Positions 45,180-54,919 of a DNA stretch of 64,000 bases are shown in pieces. The notes below the pieces were generated by a model that did no database searches, was not told the DNA's origin, and saw only the letters and a list, made by a program, of their open reading frames with translations. The DNA comes from JAFGSG01 sp964626055. GTDB taxonomy: Bacteria; Spirochaetota; UBA4802; JAFGDQ01. The first letter of the stretch is position 1. Every line of letters starts with the position of its first letter. The translations under genes were made by a program, and so were the position numbers. Location of the stretch: assembly GCA_964626055.1 (NCBI GenBank), contig CAZVDF010000011.1:11568-75567 (forward strand), given 5' to 3'.

Positions 45180-46568
45180 ATGAAAAAATTATTTTTTAGT
45201 TTGATATCAGCTGTAATATTTTTTATATTCGCCTGCAGCGGTAGCGAAAGCGACAGCGGAGGAGTAACTCCCCCTCAACTGATGCTTTTCGGAGCAAGGG
45301 ATGCGGATCACGGGAAGGAGCTCTGGGCAACCGATGGAAATGAATCCGGCACAAAACTGGCGAAGGATATTAATACCGGAAACGGCGACGGTATTTCTTC
45401 TTCAGATGAATTTATTTACCTTAACGGGAAAGCATTTTTTAAGGCGAATAACGGAACAAACGGAGATGAACTCTGGGTAAGCGACGGAACCGAAGCCGGC
45501 ACTTTCATGCTGAAAGATATTAATCCCGGTCCGGACAACAGCTCCCCCGAGTCATTCACGGTTCATAACGGAAAGATATATTTTCAGGCAGATAACGGCA
45601 TTAATAGCATTGAGCTATGGGTAACCGACGGAACAACAACAGGAACAATTATGCTTAAAGATATAAATCCAGGCGCGGATAACAGCAGCCCGGGCGGATT
45701 TACTGCCTATAACGGAAAACTATATTTTCAGGCAAACAACGGGAATGATGGAATTGAACCCTGGGTAACCGACGGAACAACAACAGGAACAAGAATGATT
45801 AAAGACATAAATCCGACGGCTGACAGTTACCCATACCGTTTTACAGTTTATAATGGAAAACTGTATTTCTATGCAAATAACGGTACAAACGGCATTGAGC
45901 CATGGGTGACTGACGGCACTACGGACGGCACTGTGATGCTGAAAGACATTAATCCCGGCGTGATTGGCAGCTACCCGTTTGAATTTACAGTCTATAACGG
46001 AAACCTTTATTTCCAGGCAAATAACGGAACTGACGGAGGCGAGCTCTGGGTAAGCGACGGAACCGAAGCCGGAACGGTTATGCTTAAAGATATTCGCTCA
46101 GGAGCGAATAACGGCAACCCGATCGGATTTACAGTCTTTAACGGAAAACTATATTTCCGAGCCGATAATGCGACCAACGGAAACGAACTCTGGGTAAGCG
46201 ACGGATCCGAAGCCGGAACGGTTATGCTTAAAGATATTCGTTCTGGCGCAAATGACAGCTCTCCGAACAATTTGACTGTCTGCAACGGAAAACTATATTT
46301 CCAGGCAAATAACGGGATTAATGGAACCGAGCTATGGGTGACTGATGGCACCGAAGCCGGGACTATCATGCTGAAAGATATTTATCCCGGCATGAATCCC
46401 GGCACTCCATGGCTTTTCACAGTTTATGGCGGAAAGTTGTATTTTCAGGCAGATAACGGAACTAATGGAATTGAACTCTGGGTGACTGACGGAACCGAAG
46501 CCGGAACTCTCATGCTGAAAGATATTTACGAAGGAGGGGATAGTTCAAATCCATTTAGCGGCTTCTAG
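45180..46568 (+). CDS. Lipoprotein with nine ELWVTDGTEAGT-type repeats
   Basis: 462 residues. Lipobox IFAC with Cys19, then nine tandem repeats of 47-48 residues, each built as NGKLYFQANNGTNGIELWV-TDGTEAGTVMLKDINPG-x-SxPxxFTVY. The ELW(V)xDGTxxGT motif is typical of surface beta-propeller or hyalin-like proteins of unknown role. Nucleotide identity between repeats is high, so the gene may vary in copy number. AAAGGAG fixes the start. A bidirectional terminator follows at 46609-46646. Confidence 0.8.
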   Translation: MKKLFFSLISAVIFFIFACSGSESDSGGVTPPQLMLFGARDADHGKELWATDGNESGTKLAKDINTGNGDGISSSDEFIYLNGKAFFKANNGTNGDELWVSDGTEAGTFMLKDINPGPDNSSPESFTVHNGKIYFQADNGINSIELWVTDGTTTGTIMLKDINPGADNSSPGGFTAYNGKLYFQANNGNDGIEPWVTDGTTTGTRMIKDINPTADSYPYRFTVYNGKLYFYANNGTNGIEPWVTDGTTDGTVMLKDINPGVIGSYPFEFTVYNGNLYFQANNGTDGGELWVSDGTEAGTVMLKDIRSGANNGNPIGFTVFNGKLYFRADNATNGNELWVSDGSEAGTVMLKDIRSGANDSSPNNLTVCNGKLYFQANNGINGTELWVTDGTEAGTIMLKDIYPGMNPGTPWLFTVYGGKLYFQADNGTNGIELWVTDGTEAGTLMLKDIYEGGDSSNPFSGF

Positions 46569-46608
46569 AAGGCATTGATTTGTTACACAATTACCTTTCA
46601 TTATTAAA

Positions 46609-46646
46609 AAAAAAGAGCATCATGCATGTTGCAGTTGCTCTTTTTT
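46609..46646. terminator. Bidirectional intrinsic terminator
   Basis: An 11-bp perfect stem, AAAAAAGAGCA (46609-46619) with TGCTCTTTTTT (46636-46646), loop of 16 bases. It has T-runs in both directions, suiting the plus-strand lipoprotein gene and the minus-strand tRNA-Asn gene. Confidence 0.8.
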
Positions 46647-46663
46647 AAAAATATCATGAAAAG

Positions 46664-46736
<73 letters not shown>

Positions 46737-46930
46737 ATATTTTTTGCAGTGTGATTTAATATTAAATTCAGGGTAATAATGTCAATAATTTTTTAGATAA
46801 AAAGAACTTTAAAAAATAAAATTTGTTTTTTAATTGATTTTTTAAGTTATACTGTGATTATAACTCCAAAGTTGGTTCAATACACTGATTTTCAGTAAGG
46901 ATACGACAACAGAAAAAAAATGGAGGATGC

Positions 46931-48133
46931 TTGGAAAAAGAAAATGCGCCTCAACCGGATAATATAGAAATTAATTCTTTATTATCCGATGAAAAAGAAA
47001 TTGCCCGGAATCCATTATCCCGTGAAAAAGAAGAGACCGAAGGATCGGATATTATAGCCAGGGACCGGACCTTCAATAAGGAGCTGAGCGATTTAGTATC
47101 CAGAATAAGAGCTAACGAACCTCAGGAAAAAAGCGGATCAAAAGCCAGAAAAGCAGTAACCGAAGAAGAACTTCTCAGAATGTTTCATATGCTTTATTAC
47201 AAAGCCATGAATCTTGACAACAGAGATAAGATCAACATCGATTTAAATCCTTTTGAGCTTTACAGGGAGTCCACAAGCGACGATCTGATCATTTGCATTA
47301 ATAATGAAATGAAAGATTTGGAACTTCCCGAATTCGCTGTTCTTGCTTATGATATACTGAAGAAATGTTACATAAGTTACGCAAATTATATTGTCGATTA
47401 CAATGGAAATAATATGATCATAGATTCTCTGGAAAGTTTGTATGCAAAAATACTTGAAAGCGGCAACGGAATCGTAGTTGATCAGCAGTCGATAGAAAGG
47501 AATTCGTATTTAAACAAAAGATTCGGATTTAAGAAATCAGCTTATTTCATATCATTCGGCTCTTTTTTCAAAGACTTTTTTAAAGACTCGAATCTCGATA
47601 AAAAGATGGATTTTTCAGATCATCTTACGCCGATACTGCTTATCCAGCTGAAAGAAAACCTGACAGAACATCAAAAAAAATCGTTTTACAATAAAATTAA
47701 AAATAAATTAACTATATATTTCTTTTTACTCTATAAAAAAATAATTCTGGAAAATCATAATTTAAATCTTGCCAATCAGCAAAGCCTGTTTAACTTTATT
47801 GATTATATATATCGTAAATACAGCAGATATGAGGATTACCTGTTCTGCATTATGAAACTCAGAAATTATACCAACAGCGAATTCCTGTTCGCGTTGAAAT
47901 ATTTAGAGAGTAAATTTGAAAAAAAATTAACTGAAGAAACGACCGTTTCAAGAATAGAAAAAGATAAAATAATTATATTTACACTGAAATCCAGAAAGAA
48001 AATACTGGATGACATTATAGATGATTTCAATAAAGTGCACGGTAATATATTAAATGTAAAAATGTTTATGAATGATGAAAATATTAAAAGTATTAATCTT
48101 TTAAAAAATATAAAAGAAGAGATACTCAGGTAA
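46931..48133 (+). CDS. Protein of unknown function (soluble, helical)
   Basis: 400 residues, no signal peptide or membrane helix. The first 75 residues are charged and probably disordered; the rest is helix-rich, with a conserved-looking core (EELLRMFHMLYYKAMNL, FELYRESTSDDLIICINN, FISFGSFFKDFF-like segments) and a C-terminal region reminiscent of spirochaetal hypothetical proteins. No domain is recognised. The start is TTG at 46931 with GGAGG five bases before it. A clear terminator follows. Confidence 0.65.
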   Translation: MEKENAPQPDNIEINSLLSDEKEIARNPLSREKEETEGSDIIARDRTFNKELSDLVSRIRANEPQEKSGSKARKAVTEEELLRMFHMLYYKAMNLDNRDKINIDLNPFELYRESTSDDLIICINNEMKDLELPEFAVLAYDILKKCYISYANYIVDYNGNNMIIDSLESLYAKILESGNGIVVDQQSIERNSYLNKRFGFKKSAYFISFGSFFKDFFKDSNLDKKMDFSDHLTPILLIQLKENLTEHQKKSFYNKIKNKLTIYFFLLYKKIILENHNLNLANQQSLFNFIDYIYRKYSRYEDYLFCIMKLRNYTNSEFLFALKYLESKFEKKLTEETTVSRIEKDKIIIFTLKSRKKILDDIIDDFNKVHGNILNVKMFMNDENIKSINLLKNIKEEILR

Positions 48134-48156
48134 AATTTTCATTAATGGCAATCAAT

Positions 48157-48188
48157 AAGGCGCTGTAGGACAACAGAGCCTTTTTTTT
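48157..48188 (+). terminator. Rho-independent terminator
   Basis: Stem AAGGCGCTGT (48157-48166) with ACAGAGCCTT (48173-48182; one mismatch) and a six-base loop, followed by eight Ts. It lies 24 bases after the stop of the unknown protein gene. Confidence 0.85.
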
Positions 48189-48283
48189 AAGACTCGGTTG
48201 AAAAGTTCCTTTTGTTTTCATATTTTTGTTTGGTGCATTTGTGCGGATTATCGCGATTATATGGGAATATGCTGATTATATAC

Positions 48284-49474
48284 ATGAAAATTCTTAAAAA
48301 ACCAAATTTATGGTTATTAATAATTATTAGTTTTTTAATATTTAATGCCAGGCTGTCTGCCGAAGGCACCGCTGGCACATCAGGAGCCGATTTCCTTGAA
48401 ATTGGCACGGGCTCAAGACCGTTGGGTATGGGCGAGGCGTTTACGGCCGCGATAGAGGATGTACACTCGATCTATTACAATCCTGCGGGCATAGCAACGC
48501 TTAAGTATCCTGTTTTGTCACTGATGCACCAGGAATTAATAGTGGATTCCAGGTTTGAGAACATCAGTTTTGCAATGCCTTTTTATAACGGCTTTCTGGC
48601 CGGCTCAAATTCCACATTCTGGGTGCCTCCGTTCGATAAAATAGATGAAAACGGGAATACAACCGGGACAGTACAGTTTTATAATACGTGCACTGCGCTG
48701 GCATACGGCCAGTCGCTGGATTATCTCGAGATTGGCGCATCGGTAAAGTATATCTATCAAAGAGTAGACACGCTTAAAGTTCATTCCGCCGCAGCCGACA
48801 TAGGTTTTCTTAAAAGAATGTATATGTTCTCTCCTTTCGACGCTCCTTTAAGAAATTTTGCACTGGGTATGTCGCTTCAAAATATAGGTACCAAGGCGCA
48901 TAATGATACGCTCCCCAGGCTGATCAGAGCCGGATTTTCCTATTACTTGACCAAATGGCTGAATTTCAACGTCGATCTGATTGAAAACGCAATAAATTCA
49001 TCCGATCTGCTTGACTTTACTTCAGGTTTTAACGAAAGCTTCAGAGTTAACACAGGAATTGAAGCCACTTTCAATGAACTTCTATATTTAAGGGCAGGAT
49101 ACAGATTTAATGACGCGGGGAAGTATTCTTTCGGAACAGGTTTTCATTACACAATAGGCAATGTGGCTTTTATATTCGACACATCTTATTCCGACGCTGG
49201 AGTATTCGGAGCTAATTATTCTTTTAATGTAACTTTTAAATTGATACCCAAAGTCATTACGAAAGAAGACGAGAAGAAATCCGAAGAGCATTATCAGAGG
49301 GGCATTAAGCTATACATAGCGGACGACATTGATTCGGCAATACAGGAATTTACCTCAGCGCGGGATTATGATCCGTATCATAAGAACGTTAAGCAAAAGA
49401 TAAAAGACCTTGAAGAACTCAAAGAGCTTAAAAAGCAGCATGAAGAATTGAATCAGGGTCCTCAAAACCGCTGA
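48284..49474 (+). CDS. PorV/UPF0164-like outer-membrane barrel with C-terminal TPR tail
   Basis: About 396 residues from ATG at 48284, which puts a signal peptide at the N-terminus (KKPNLWLLIIISFLIFNARLSA); the frame is open back to 48212. The PorV/UPF0164 hallmark is SGADFLEIGTGSRPLGMGEA followed by YYNPAGIA, then barrel strands. The last 70 residues are TPR-like (HYQRGIKLYIADDIDSAIQE) and highly charged. UPF0164 members in spirochaetes are FadL/PorV-like outer-membrane proteins. No type IX secretion genes are seen here. Confidence 0.8.
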   Translation: MKILKKPNLWLLIIISFLIFNARLSAEGTAGTSGADFLEIGTGSRPLGMGEAFTAAIEDVHSIYYNPAGIATLKYPVLSLMHQELIVDSRFENISFAMPFYNGFLAGSNSTFWVPPFDKIDENGNTTGTVQFYNTCTALAYGQSLDYLEIGASVKYIYQRVDTLKVHSAAADIGFLKRMYMFSPFDAPLRNFALGMSLQNIGTKAHNDTLPRLIRAGFSYYLTKWLNFNVDLIENAINSSDLLDFTSGFNESFRVNTGIEATFNELLYLRAGYRFNDAGKYSFGTGFHYTIGNVAFIFDTSYSDAGVFGANYSFNVTFKLIPKVITKEDEKKSEEHYQRGIKLYIADDIDSAIQEFTSARDYDPYHKNVKQKIKDLEELKELKKQHEELNQGPQNR

Positions 49475-49592
49475 AAAATATCTGATTCCGGCAATTTAAA
49501 CAATTTAAAATATTAACATAATAATATTGACATATAAGACATAATATTGCGTAAATAGTTTCGAAAGTAGCTTTTCATTGAGGTCTACGCAG

Positions 49593-52586
49593 TTGGAAAA
49601 AGCCGGATTAAGAATAGAAATTTTTTATAAAATAAAAGATTCCCGCAGCGAAGTATTTAAACGAAGATTTAAAAGGTTTAATCTGAGCATACAGGAAATC
49701 TACTTAAGCAACAACTATCTCCTGAACATTGATCTAAACCAGAACGAAGCGAAAAAAATTGCTGAATCGCTCGCGCATCCTGTAACCCAGAGCTATTCGA
49801 TAAACATACCATATACACCCCGTTTCGCTTATGCTGTTGAGATCGGCTTTCTTCCCGGCGTAACGGACAATGTAGCCCATACTGTAACGGAAATGATCCG
49901 TGATTTATTTAAAAATTCAGGCAGCATTAAAATCGATCCTGAAAAATCTGTTTTCACTTCAATAACATATTTTATTGACGGTACTATTCAATACGAAGAT
50001 GCCCTAAAAATCGGGCAGGAACTTTATAATCCTTTAATAGAACGAATGAAAGTACTGTCAAAAATCGACTACATGTCGAATAACGGCATGGGAATGGAGA
50101 TTCCTGTCGTGCACATATCCGAACGTCCGGAAGCGGACGAGGTGAACCTGAATGTCCCGGATGAAGAGCTTATAAAGCTGGGCAAAGAAGGTATACAGAA
50201 TAAAGACGGGACAAGGCGCGGCCCGCTTGCCCTTGATCTTTTATTTACATCTGCAATAAAAAAGTATTTTAACGATATAGAAAAAAGAAATCCCACCGAC
50301 GTTGAGCTCGAATCGATAGCACAGACCTGGAGCGAACATTGCAAACATACGATCTTTGCCTCAAAGCTCGACGAGATTGACGAAGGCATCTTCAAAAAAT
50401 ATATAAAATCAGCTACTGAAATTATTCGCAGGAAGAAAAGAAAAAAGGATTTTTGCGTGTCCGTGTTCGAAGACAATGCCGGCGGCATAGCATTCGACGA
50501 AAACTACATTGTATGCGACAAGGTCGAGACGCACAACAGCCCGAGCGCGCTGGACCCTTTCGGCGGAGCGATAACCGGTATAGTGGGCGTTAACAGGGAC
50601 GCGATCGGTTTCGGTATGGGAGCAAAGCCGATCGCGAACAGGTACGGATTCTGTTTTGCTGATCCGCGGGACGAGCGGCCGCTTTACAGACAAAGGAGCA
50701 GGAATTCGCAGCTTTTATCCCCGCGGCGTATCATGGACGGAGTTGTCCGCGGCGTAAATGCAGGGGGAAACCAGTCGGGCATACCCACTGCGCAGGGATT
50801 CGTATATTTTGACGAACGTTATAAAGGAAAACCTCTGGTATTCGTCGGCACTGTCGGGCTTCTGCCGCGTAAATTAAACGGAGTTTCATCTGTTGAAAAA
50901 AAAGCCATGCCAGGCGACCGCATTGTGATGGTCGGGGGCAGGGTAGGCCGTGACGGCATTCACGGCGCAACGTTTTCGTCCGAAGCGCTGGATTCCGGGA
51001 GCCCAGCCGCCGCAGTACAGATTGGCGATCCCATCACTCAGAAAAAGCTTTCGGACGCTATTGTCAAGACCGCTAGGGACAAAGGGCTTTATAATTCGAT
51101 TACCGACAACGGAGCGGGGGGACTATCATGCTCTGTCGCGGAGATGGCAAAAGAATGCGGCGGCTTTTCGGTCGATCTCGACAAGGTTCCCCTGAAATAT
51201 CCCGGCTTAGCACCATGGCAGATTTGGGTCAGCGAATCGCAGGAAAGAATGACTCTTTCCGTGCCTCCCGAAAAGATCAACGAATTCTTCTCTCTTATGC
51301 AGCTTAACGGGGTGGAAGCATGGATAATCGGGACATTCAACGACAGCGGAAGAGGAAAAGTTAATTATAACGGTAAAACCGTTTTCGATCTGGATATGGA
51401 TTTTCTGCATAACGGGCTCCCCAAAAGAACGCTGATTACCAAGAAAACGAAAAAAGAAAATTCATATCCCGATTTCCCTGAACCTGAAGAATGTACCCGG
51501 TCATTTCAGGCAATGACAGGAAGGCTTAATACGGCAGGCTTTGAATTCATATCCGCCCAATACGATCATGAAGTTCAGGCTAATTCTGTAATAAAGCCGT
51601 TGCAGGGTAAAGGAAAAATTAACGGCAACACAACAGTGATACGGCCTTTGCCGCACTCAAAAAAAGGAGTTGTGCTTTCACAGAGCCTGTATCCCTCATA
51701 CAGCGATATAGATACGTACTGGATGGCCGCCTGTTCGATAGACACAGCGATAAGGAACGCCGTATCGGCCGGATGCTCTATCGAGAGGCTAGCGCTGCTA
51801 GACAACTTCTGCTGGTGCGATTCGAACAATCCGAAGCGTCTGGATGAGCTTAAGGACGCCGCAAAAGCATGCTACGATTTCGCAACCGAATACGGCACGC
51901 CTTTTGTCTCCGGTAAAGACAGCATGTTCAATGATTTTAAAGGATACGACGAAAATTTCAACGAAGTTTTTATCTCTGTTCCGCCCACTCTGCTCATTTC
52001 TACATTCGGAATTATAAACGACGTTGAAAAATGCCAGACAATCGATTTTAAATTTTCCGGGGATCTTATCTACATTCTGGGAGAAACAAACGATGAACTC
52101 GGCGGATCGGAATATCATTCATATATTTCCGATACAATATTTAAGAAAAAACATGTCCACAATGCAATTCCTAAGGTCAATCCAAAAAAAAACAAGGCTA
52201 TTTACAAAGCCATTTCAAAAGCATTCAGTAAGGAAATAATCGCGTCATCAGTGAGCATTGAACGCGGAGGCCTTGCCGTCGCACTTGCAAAATCGTCGAT
52301 GGCAGGCATGCTGGGCTTTAAAATCGATATTTCTAAAATACCCGCAGACCAAAATCTGAGAAAAGATACCTTACTGTATTCCGAGTCGCAGGGCAGGCTT
52401 TTAGTTACCGTTGATCCATCAAATAAAAAAGACTTTGAGAAGATATTCGATAATTTTTCTTTTGCATGCATTGGAAAAGTTTCAAAAGATAATCGAATGA
52501 TTATTAATTTAAAAAAAGATACGATTGTAAATACCGATGTCGGTAAAATGCTGAAAATATATAAAGGGATGTTTAAAGGATTTTAA
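49593..52586 (+). CDS. purL: Phosphoribosylformylglycinamidine synthase, PurSL type
   Basis: About 997 residues. The first 210 residues hold PurS-like segments (RIEIFYKIKDSRSEVF, FAYAVEIGFLPGVTDN), then the PurL core: ESIAQTWSEHCKHTIFA (about residue 250), HNSPSALDPFGGAITGI, ITDNGAGGLSCSVAEM, FVSGKDSMFND and GGLAVALAKSSMAG. Small PurL is about 740 residues with free PurS; full-length PurL (about 1300) also fuses PurQ. Here PurS is fused but PurQ is separate, downstream. It makes FGAM from FGAR, ATP and ammonia. TTG at 49593 is chosen for its upstream GAGG; TTG at 49578 is the alternative. Confidence 0.92.
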   Translation: MEKAGLRIEIFYKIKDSRSEVFKRRFKRFNLSIQEIYLSNNYLLNIDLNQNEAKKIAESLAHPVTQSYSINIPYTPRFAYAVEIGFLPGVTDNVAHTVTEMIRDLFKNSGSIKIDPEKSVFTSITYFIDGTIQYEDALKIGQELYNPLIERMKVLSKIDYMSNNGMGMEIPVVHISERPEADEVNLNVPDEELIKLGKEGIQNKDGTRRGPLALDLLFTSAIKKYFNDIEKRNPTDVELESIAQTWSEHCKHTIFASKLDEIDEGIFKKYIKSATEIIRRKKRKKDFCVSVFEDNAGGIAFDENYIVCDKVETHNSPSALDPFGGAITGIVGVNRDAIGFGMGAKPIANRYGFCFADPRDERPLYRQRSRNSQLLSPRRIMDGVVRGVNAGGNQSGIPTAQGFVYFDERYKGKPLVFVGTVGLLPRKLNGVSSVEKKAMPGDRIVMVGGRVGRDGIHGATFSSEALDSGSPAAAVQIGDPITQKKLSDAIVKTARDKGLYNSITDNGAGGLSCSVAEMAKECGGFSVDLDKVPLKYPGLAPWQIWVSESQERMTLSVPPEKINEFFSLMQLNGVEAWIIGTFNDSGRGKVNYNGKTVFDLDMDFLHNGLPKRTLITKKTKKENSYPDFPEPEECTRSFQAMTGRLNTAGFEFISAQYDHEVQANSVIKPLQGKGKINGNTTVIRPLPHSKKGVVLSQSLYPSYSDIDTYWMAACSIDTAIRNAVSAGCSIERLALLDNFCWCDSNNPKRLDELKDAAKACYDFATEYGTPFVSGKDSMFNDFKGYDENFNEVFISVPPTLLISTFGIINDVEKCQTIDFKFSGDLIYILGETNDELGGSEYHSYISDTIFKKKHVHNAIPKVNPKKNKAIYKAISKAFSKEIIASSVSIERGGLAVALAKSSMAGMLGFKIDISKIPADQNLRKDTLLYSESQGRLLVTVDPSNKKDFEKIFDNFSFACIGKVSKDNRMIINLKKDTIVNTDVGKMLKIYKGMFKGF

Positions 52587-52587
52587 A

Positions 52588-52610
52588 GCCCCCTAACCCC
52601 CAAAGGGGGC
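52588..52610. repeat. GC-rich palindrome between purL and purQ
   Basis: GCCCCC (52588-52593) pairs with GGGGGC (52605-52610) around TAACCCCCAAA. The sequence CCCCCTAACCCCC-AA-GGGGG recurs between genes in many bacteria. It begins two bases after the purL stop and could weaken or stabilise read-through into purQ. Confidence 0.7.
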
Positions 52611-52716
52611 AAAGGTTCGAAAATTTGACTAAAGATCCCTGTTGCTTAAAAGGATATTTTGGGAAAAAGAAAATTCCAATAGGAAAATGTTAACTGCCCG
52701 GAGAGGTTTAATTTAA

Positions 52717-53523
52717 ATGGCAAAACCGCGCGCGCTTATATTAACGGGTTACGGGATAAACTGTGAAGAAGAGACCGCTTACGCTTTTGAAAAAGCCGGC
52801 GGTGTTTCATCCATAATGCACATAAATGAGATAATTAATACTCCCGATATTCTGCTTAATTTTCAAATTTTCGCTTTTCCGGGCGGTTTCTCTTACGGCG
52901 ATGACACGGGCGGCGGCAAAGCGATGGCAAACAAAATCAAAAATAACCTGATCGATGAATTCAGGGCTTTTACCGGAAGAGATACGCTTATGATAGGAAT
53001 CTGCAACGGCTTCCAGATCATGGCAAATCTGGGTATCCTGCCGGCAATTGAAGGTTCGCATGGAAAAGCAGAAATAGCTCTTGAATATAACAGAACATTC
53101 AGATACGAATGCAGATGGGTTGATTTAAAGATTATCGATTCACCCTCGGTATTTACAAAAGGAATTAAAAATCTGAGAATACCTGTAGCGCACGGCGAAG
53201 GCAATTTTTTTGCCCGGAAAGGCATTTTGAAAAACATCGAGAAACATGGTCTGATAGCAATGCGTTACGCAAAACCGGACGGGAATTTTGCGAAAGGAGA
53301 ATTCCCTTACAATCCCAACGGATCGATCAATGATATCGCAGCCGTATGCGATAGATCAGGCCGCATACTTGGTATGATGCCGCACCCGGAAAGAAATACA
53401 TTATTTACTCACCGCGATGACTGGACATATTTAAAGGAAAAGTTAAAAAGGAAAGGTAAATCTGTTCCAAAAGAAAGCGAGGGGCTGGCAATTTTTAAAA
53501 ACGCCATCAATTATTTTAAATAA
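52717..53523 (+). CDS. purQ: FGAM synthase glutaminase subunit
   Basis: 268 residues; class I glutamine amidotransferase. Catalytic Cys in GICNGFQIMA, His/Glu in MMPHPERN, oxyanion region FPGGFSYGDDTGGGK. The C-terminus is longer than in Bacillus PurQ (about 227). It supplies ammonia to PurSL. GAGAGG lies ten bases before the ATG. The stop codon is inside the left arm of the following terminator. Confidence 0.93.
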   Translation: MAKPRALILTGYGINCEEETAYAFEKAGGVSSIMHINEIINTPDILLNFQIFAFPGGFSYGDDTGGGKAMANKIKNNLIDEFRAFTGRDTLMIGICNGFQIMANLGILPAIEGSHGKAEIALEYNRTFRYECRWVDLKIIDSPSVFTKGIKNLRIPVAHGEGNFFARKGILKNIEKHGLIAMRYAKPDGNFAKGEFPYNPNGSINDIAAVCDRSGRILGMMPHPERNTLFTHRDDWTYLKEKLKRKGKSVPKESEGLAIFKNAINYFK

Positions 53524-53573
53524 GAGGGTATTTATAAATAATCATCATTTATAGAATACCCTCTTACTTTTTT
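53521..53573 (+). terminator. Strong intrinsic terminator after purQ
   Basis: TAAGAGGGTATT (53521-53532) pairs perfectly with AATACCCTCTTA (53555-53566); the stem extends by TATAAAT/ATTTATA past a bulged G, giving 19 bp and a seven-base loop, then CTTTTTT. It may also serve the convergent gene on the minus strand. Confidence 0.88.
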
Positions 53574-53590
53574 ACGTTTCTTTATAATTT

Positions 53591-54919
53591 TTACTGAACT
53601 TTAGATTTTTTCCCCACCATCCAGCGGCCGGATTCTTCCGCGTTCAAAGTTCCGTTATCATTATAAACCTTCCACATTCCGTTCTTCTTATCATTCATAT
53701 ATTCGCCTTCTGCTTTGATCCTGCCGTTCTGAAAATATTCTTTGTATTTGCCGCTCAATTTTCCCATCATATAATTCGCTTCGATCTTTTTATTTTTCCC
53801 GCCCGGATAGTATTCCGTCCATGCCCCGTTTATTCTCGGCAATGACCAGTCGCCTGTCCACTTATATACAATATTTTCTTTTGTATTATCCGGAGGAGTA
53901 TCCATAAAGATTTCTTCGCCTGCTTCTTTTCCGTTTACCAGCTTTTTAAATATTCCCTTTACCGGGCCCATCAGGACGCCTTCACCGGAAAGCGCCCCGT
54001 TTTCGTATATTTTGCCCCTGCCTGCAGCCATGCCGCCCTTAAGTTCAAGCTCCATTCTTAGCTTTCTGGCACTCTTATTATAAGAATAAAATTTCCATAA
54101 ACCGACTTCCTTGCTGCTCTGGTAATCGCCTTCTTTTGCCAAAAAGCCTTCCCTTGAAAAATATTGCCATCTACCGTTCATCTGTGAAACTGCCTGATCC
54201 GATCCTTTAACAGTGACTTTGCCGATAACAAAACTGCCGGCCATCTGGACCTGGCCGTTATTATAAAAGAATTTCCAATCTCCGTTTCTCAGATCATCCT
54301 GAAAAATGCCCTGTTCTTTAATCTTTCCATTATCCCAATAGATATTGGTTTTCCCGTTATGTTTGTCCCTGGTAAACCATGAAATTTCTTTTGGTGTTCC
54401 GTTTTCATAATATTCCTGGCTCTTGCCGGTTTTTTCCGCATTTACATATTCCTCCTCCATCTTTACTCTTCCGGACGGATAATAAGTCATTTTTTTCCCT
54501 TCCATGCCTCCAACTTTGCCTATGTCAGTGTTTCTGATGACATATCTTGCTTCCCACATTTTTTCGCCTGTTTCGTAATATGCCGTCCATGGTCCGGTTT
54601 TCTGGTCTTCTTCAAAAACACCTTCAAGGCTTTTCATCCCGTTTTTATGAAAATATATCCACGGTCCGTTTTGTTTATCATTAACGTAAGTTCCCTCTGC
54701 AAGTTTTACCTGGGAACCTTTGGGATACAGGATCCATTTCCCGTCTTTCTGAAAATTTTTAAAGTTGCCCTGTCCTTTGAGAGAACCATCGTCCCAGAAG
54801 ATCTTCCCCGGGCCGTCTTTTACTTTCTCAGCTTTAACAATTTTTTTTTCGGCAGACGAACATGCAAAAAGAGTTGCAGATATTAATAAAAATGCAACAG
54901 CGGATATTTTTAATTTCAT
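53591..54919 (-). CDS. MORN/YwqK-like repeat lipoprotein
   Basis: 442 residues. Lipobox LFAC with Cys20, then about ten repeats of the YwqK/MORN kind, in which Y-x-N/D-G-x-x-K-x-x-G-x-Y precedes K-x-G-x-W: KDGKWILY, QNGPWIYF, KTGPWTAYY, RNGDWKFFY, KNGMWKVY. These toxin-antitoxin-labelled repeats form a curled beta-sheet; in surface lipoproteins the function is unknown. A divergent, hairpin-rich region separates it from flgG. Confidence 0.78.
   Translation of the reverse strand: MKLKISAVAFLLISATLFACSSAEKKIVKAEKVKDGPGKIFWDDGSLKGQGNFKNFQKDGKWILYPKGSQVKLAEGTYVNDKQNGPWIYFHKNGMKSLEGVFEEDQKTGPWTAYYETGEKMWEARYVIRNTDIGKVGGMEGKKMTYYPSGRVKMEEEYVNAEKTGKSQEYYENGTPKEISWFTRDKHNGKTNIYWDNGKIKEQGIFQDDLRNGDWKFFYNNGQVQMAGSFVIGKVTVKGSDQAVSQMNGRWQYFSREGFLAKEGDYQSSKEVGLWKFYSYNKSARKLRMELELKGGMAAGRGKIYENGALSGEGVLMGPVKGIFKKLVNGKEAGEEIFMDTPPDNTKENIVYKWTGDWSLPRINGAWTEYYPGGKNKKIEANYMMGKLSGKYKEYFQNGRIKAEGEYMNDKKNGMWKVYNDNGTLNAEESGRWMVGKKSKVQ

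Noticed and set aside
46007..46369. Open frame on the minus strand within the repeat lipoprotein
   Set aside because: Repetitive protein that merely mirrors the nine repeats of the sense gene.
45180..46568. CRISPR-like array because of regular spacing of similar DNA
   Set aside because: Period is about 143 bases, all in frame, and encodes a protein repeat.
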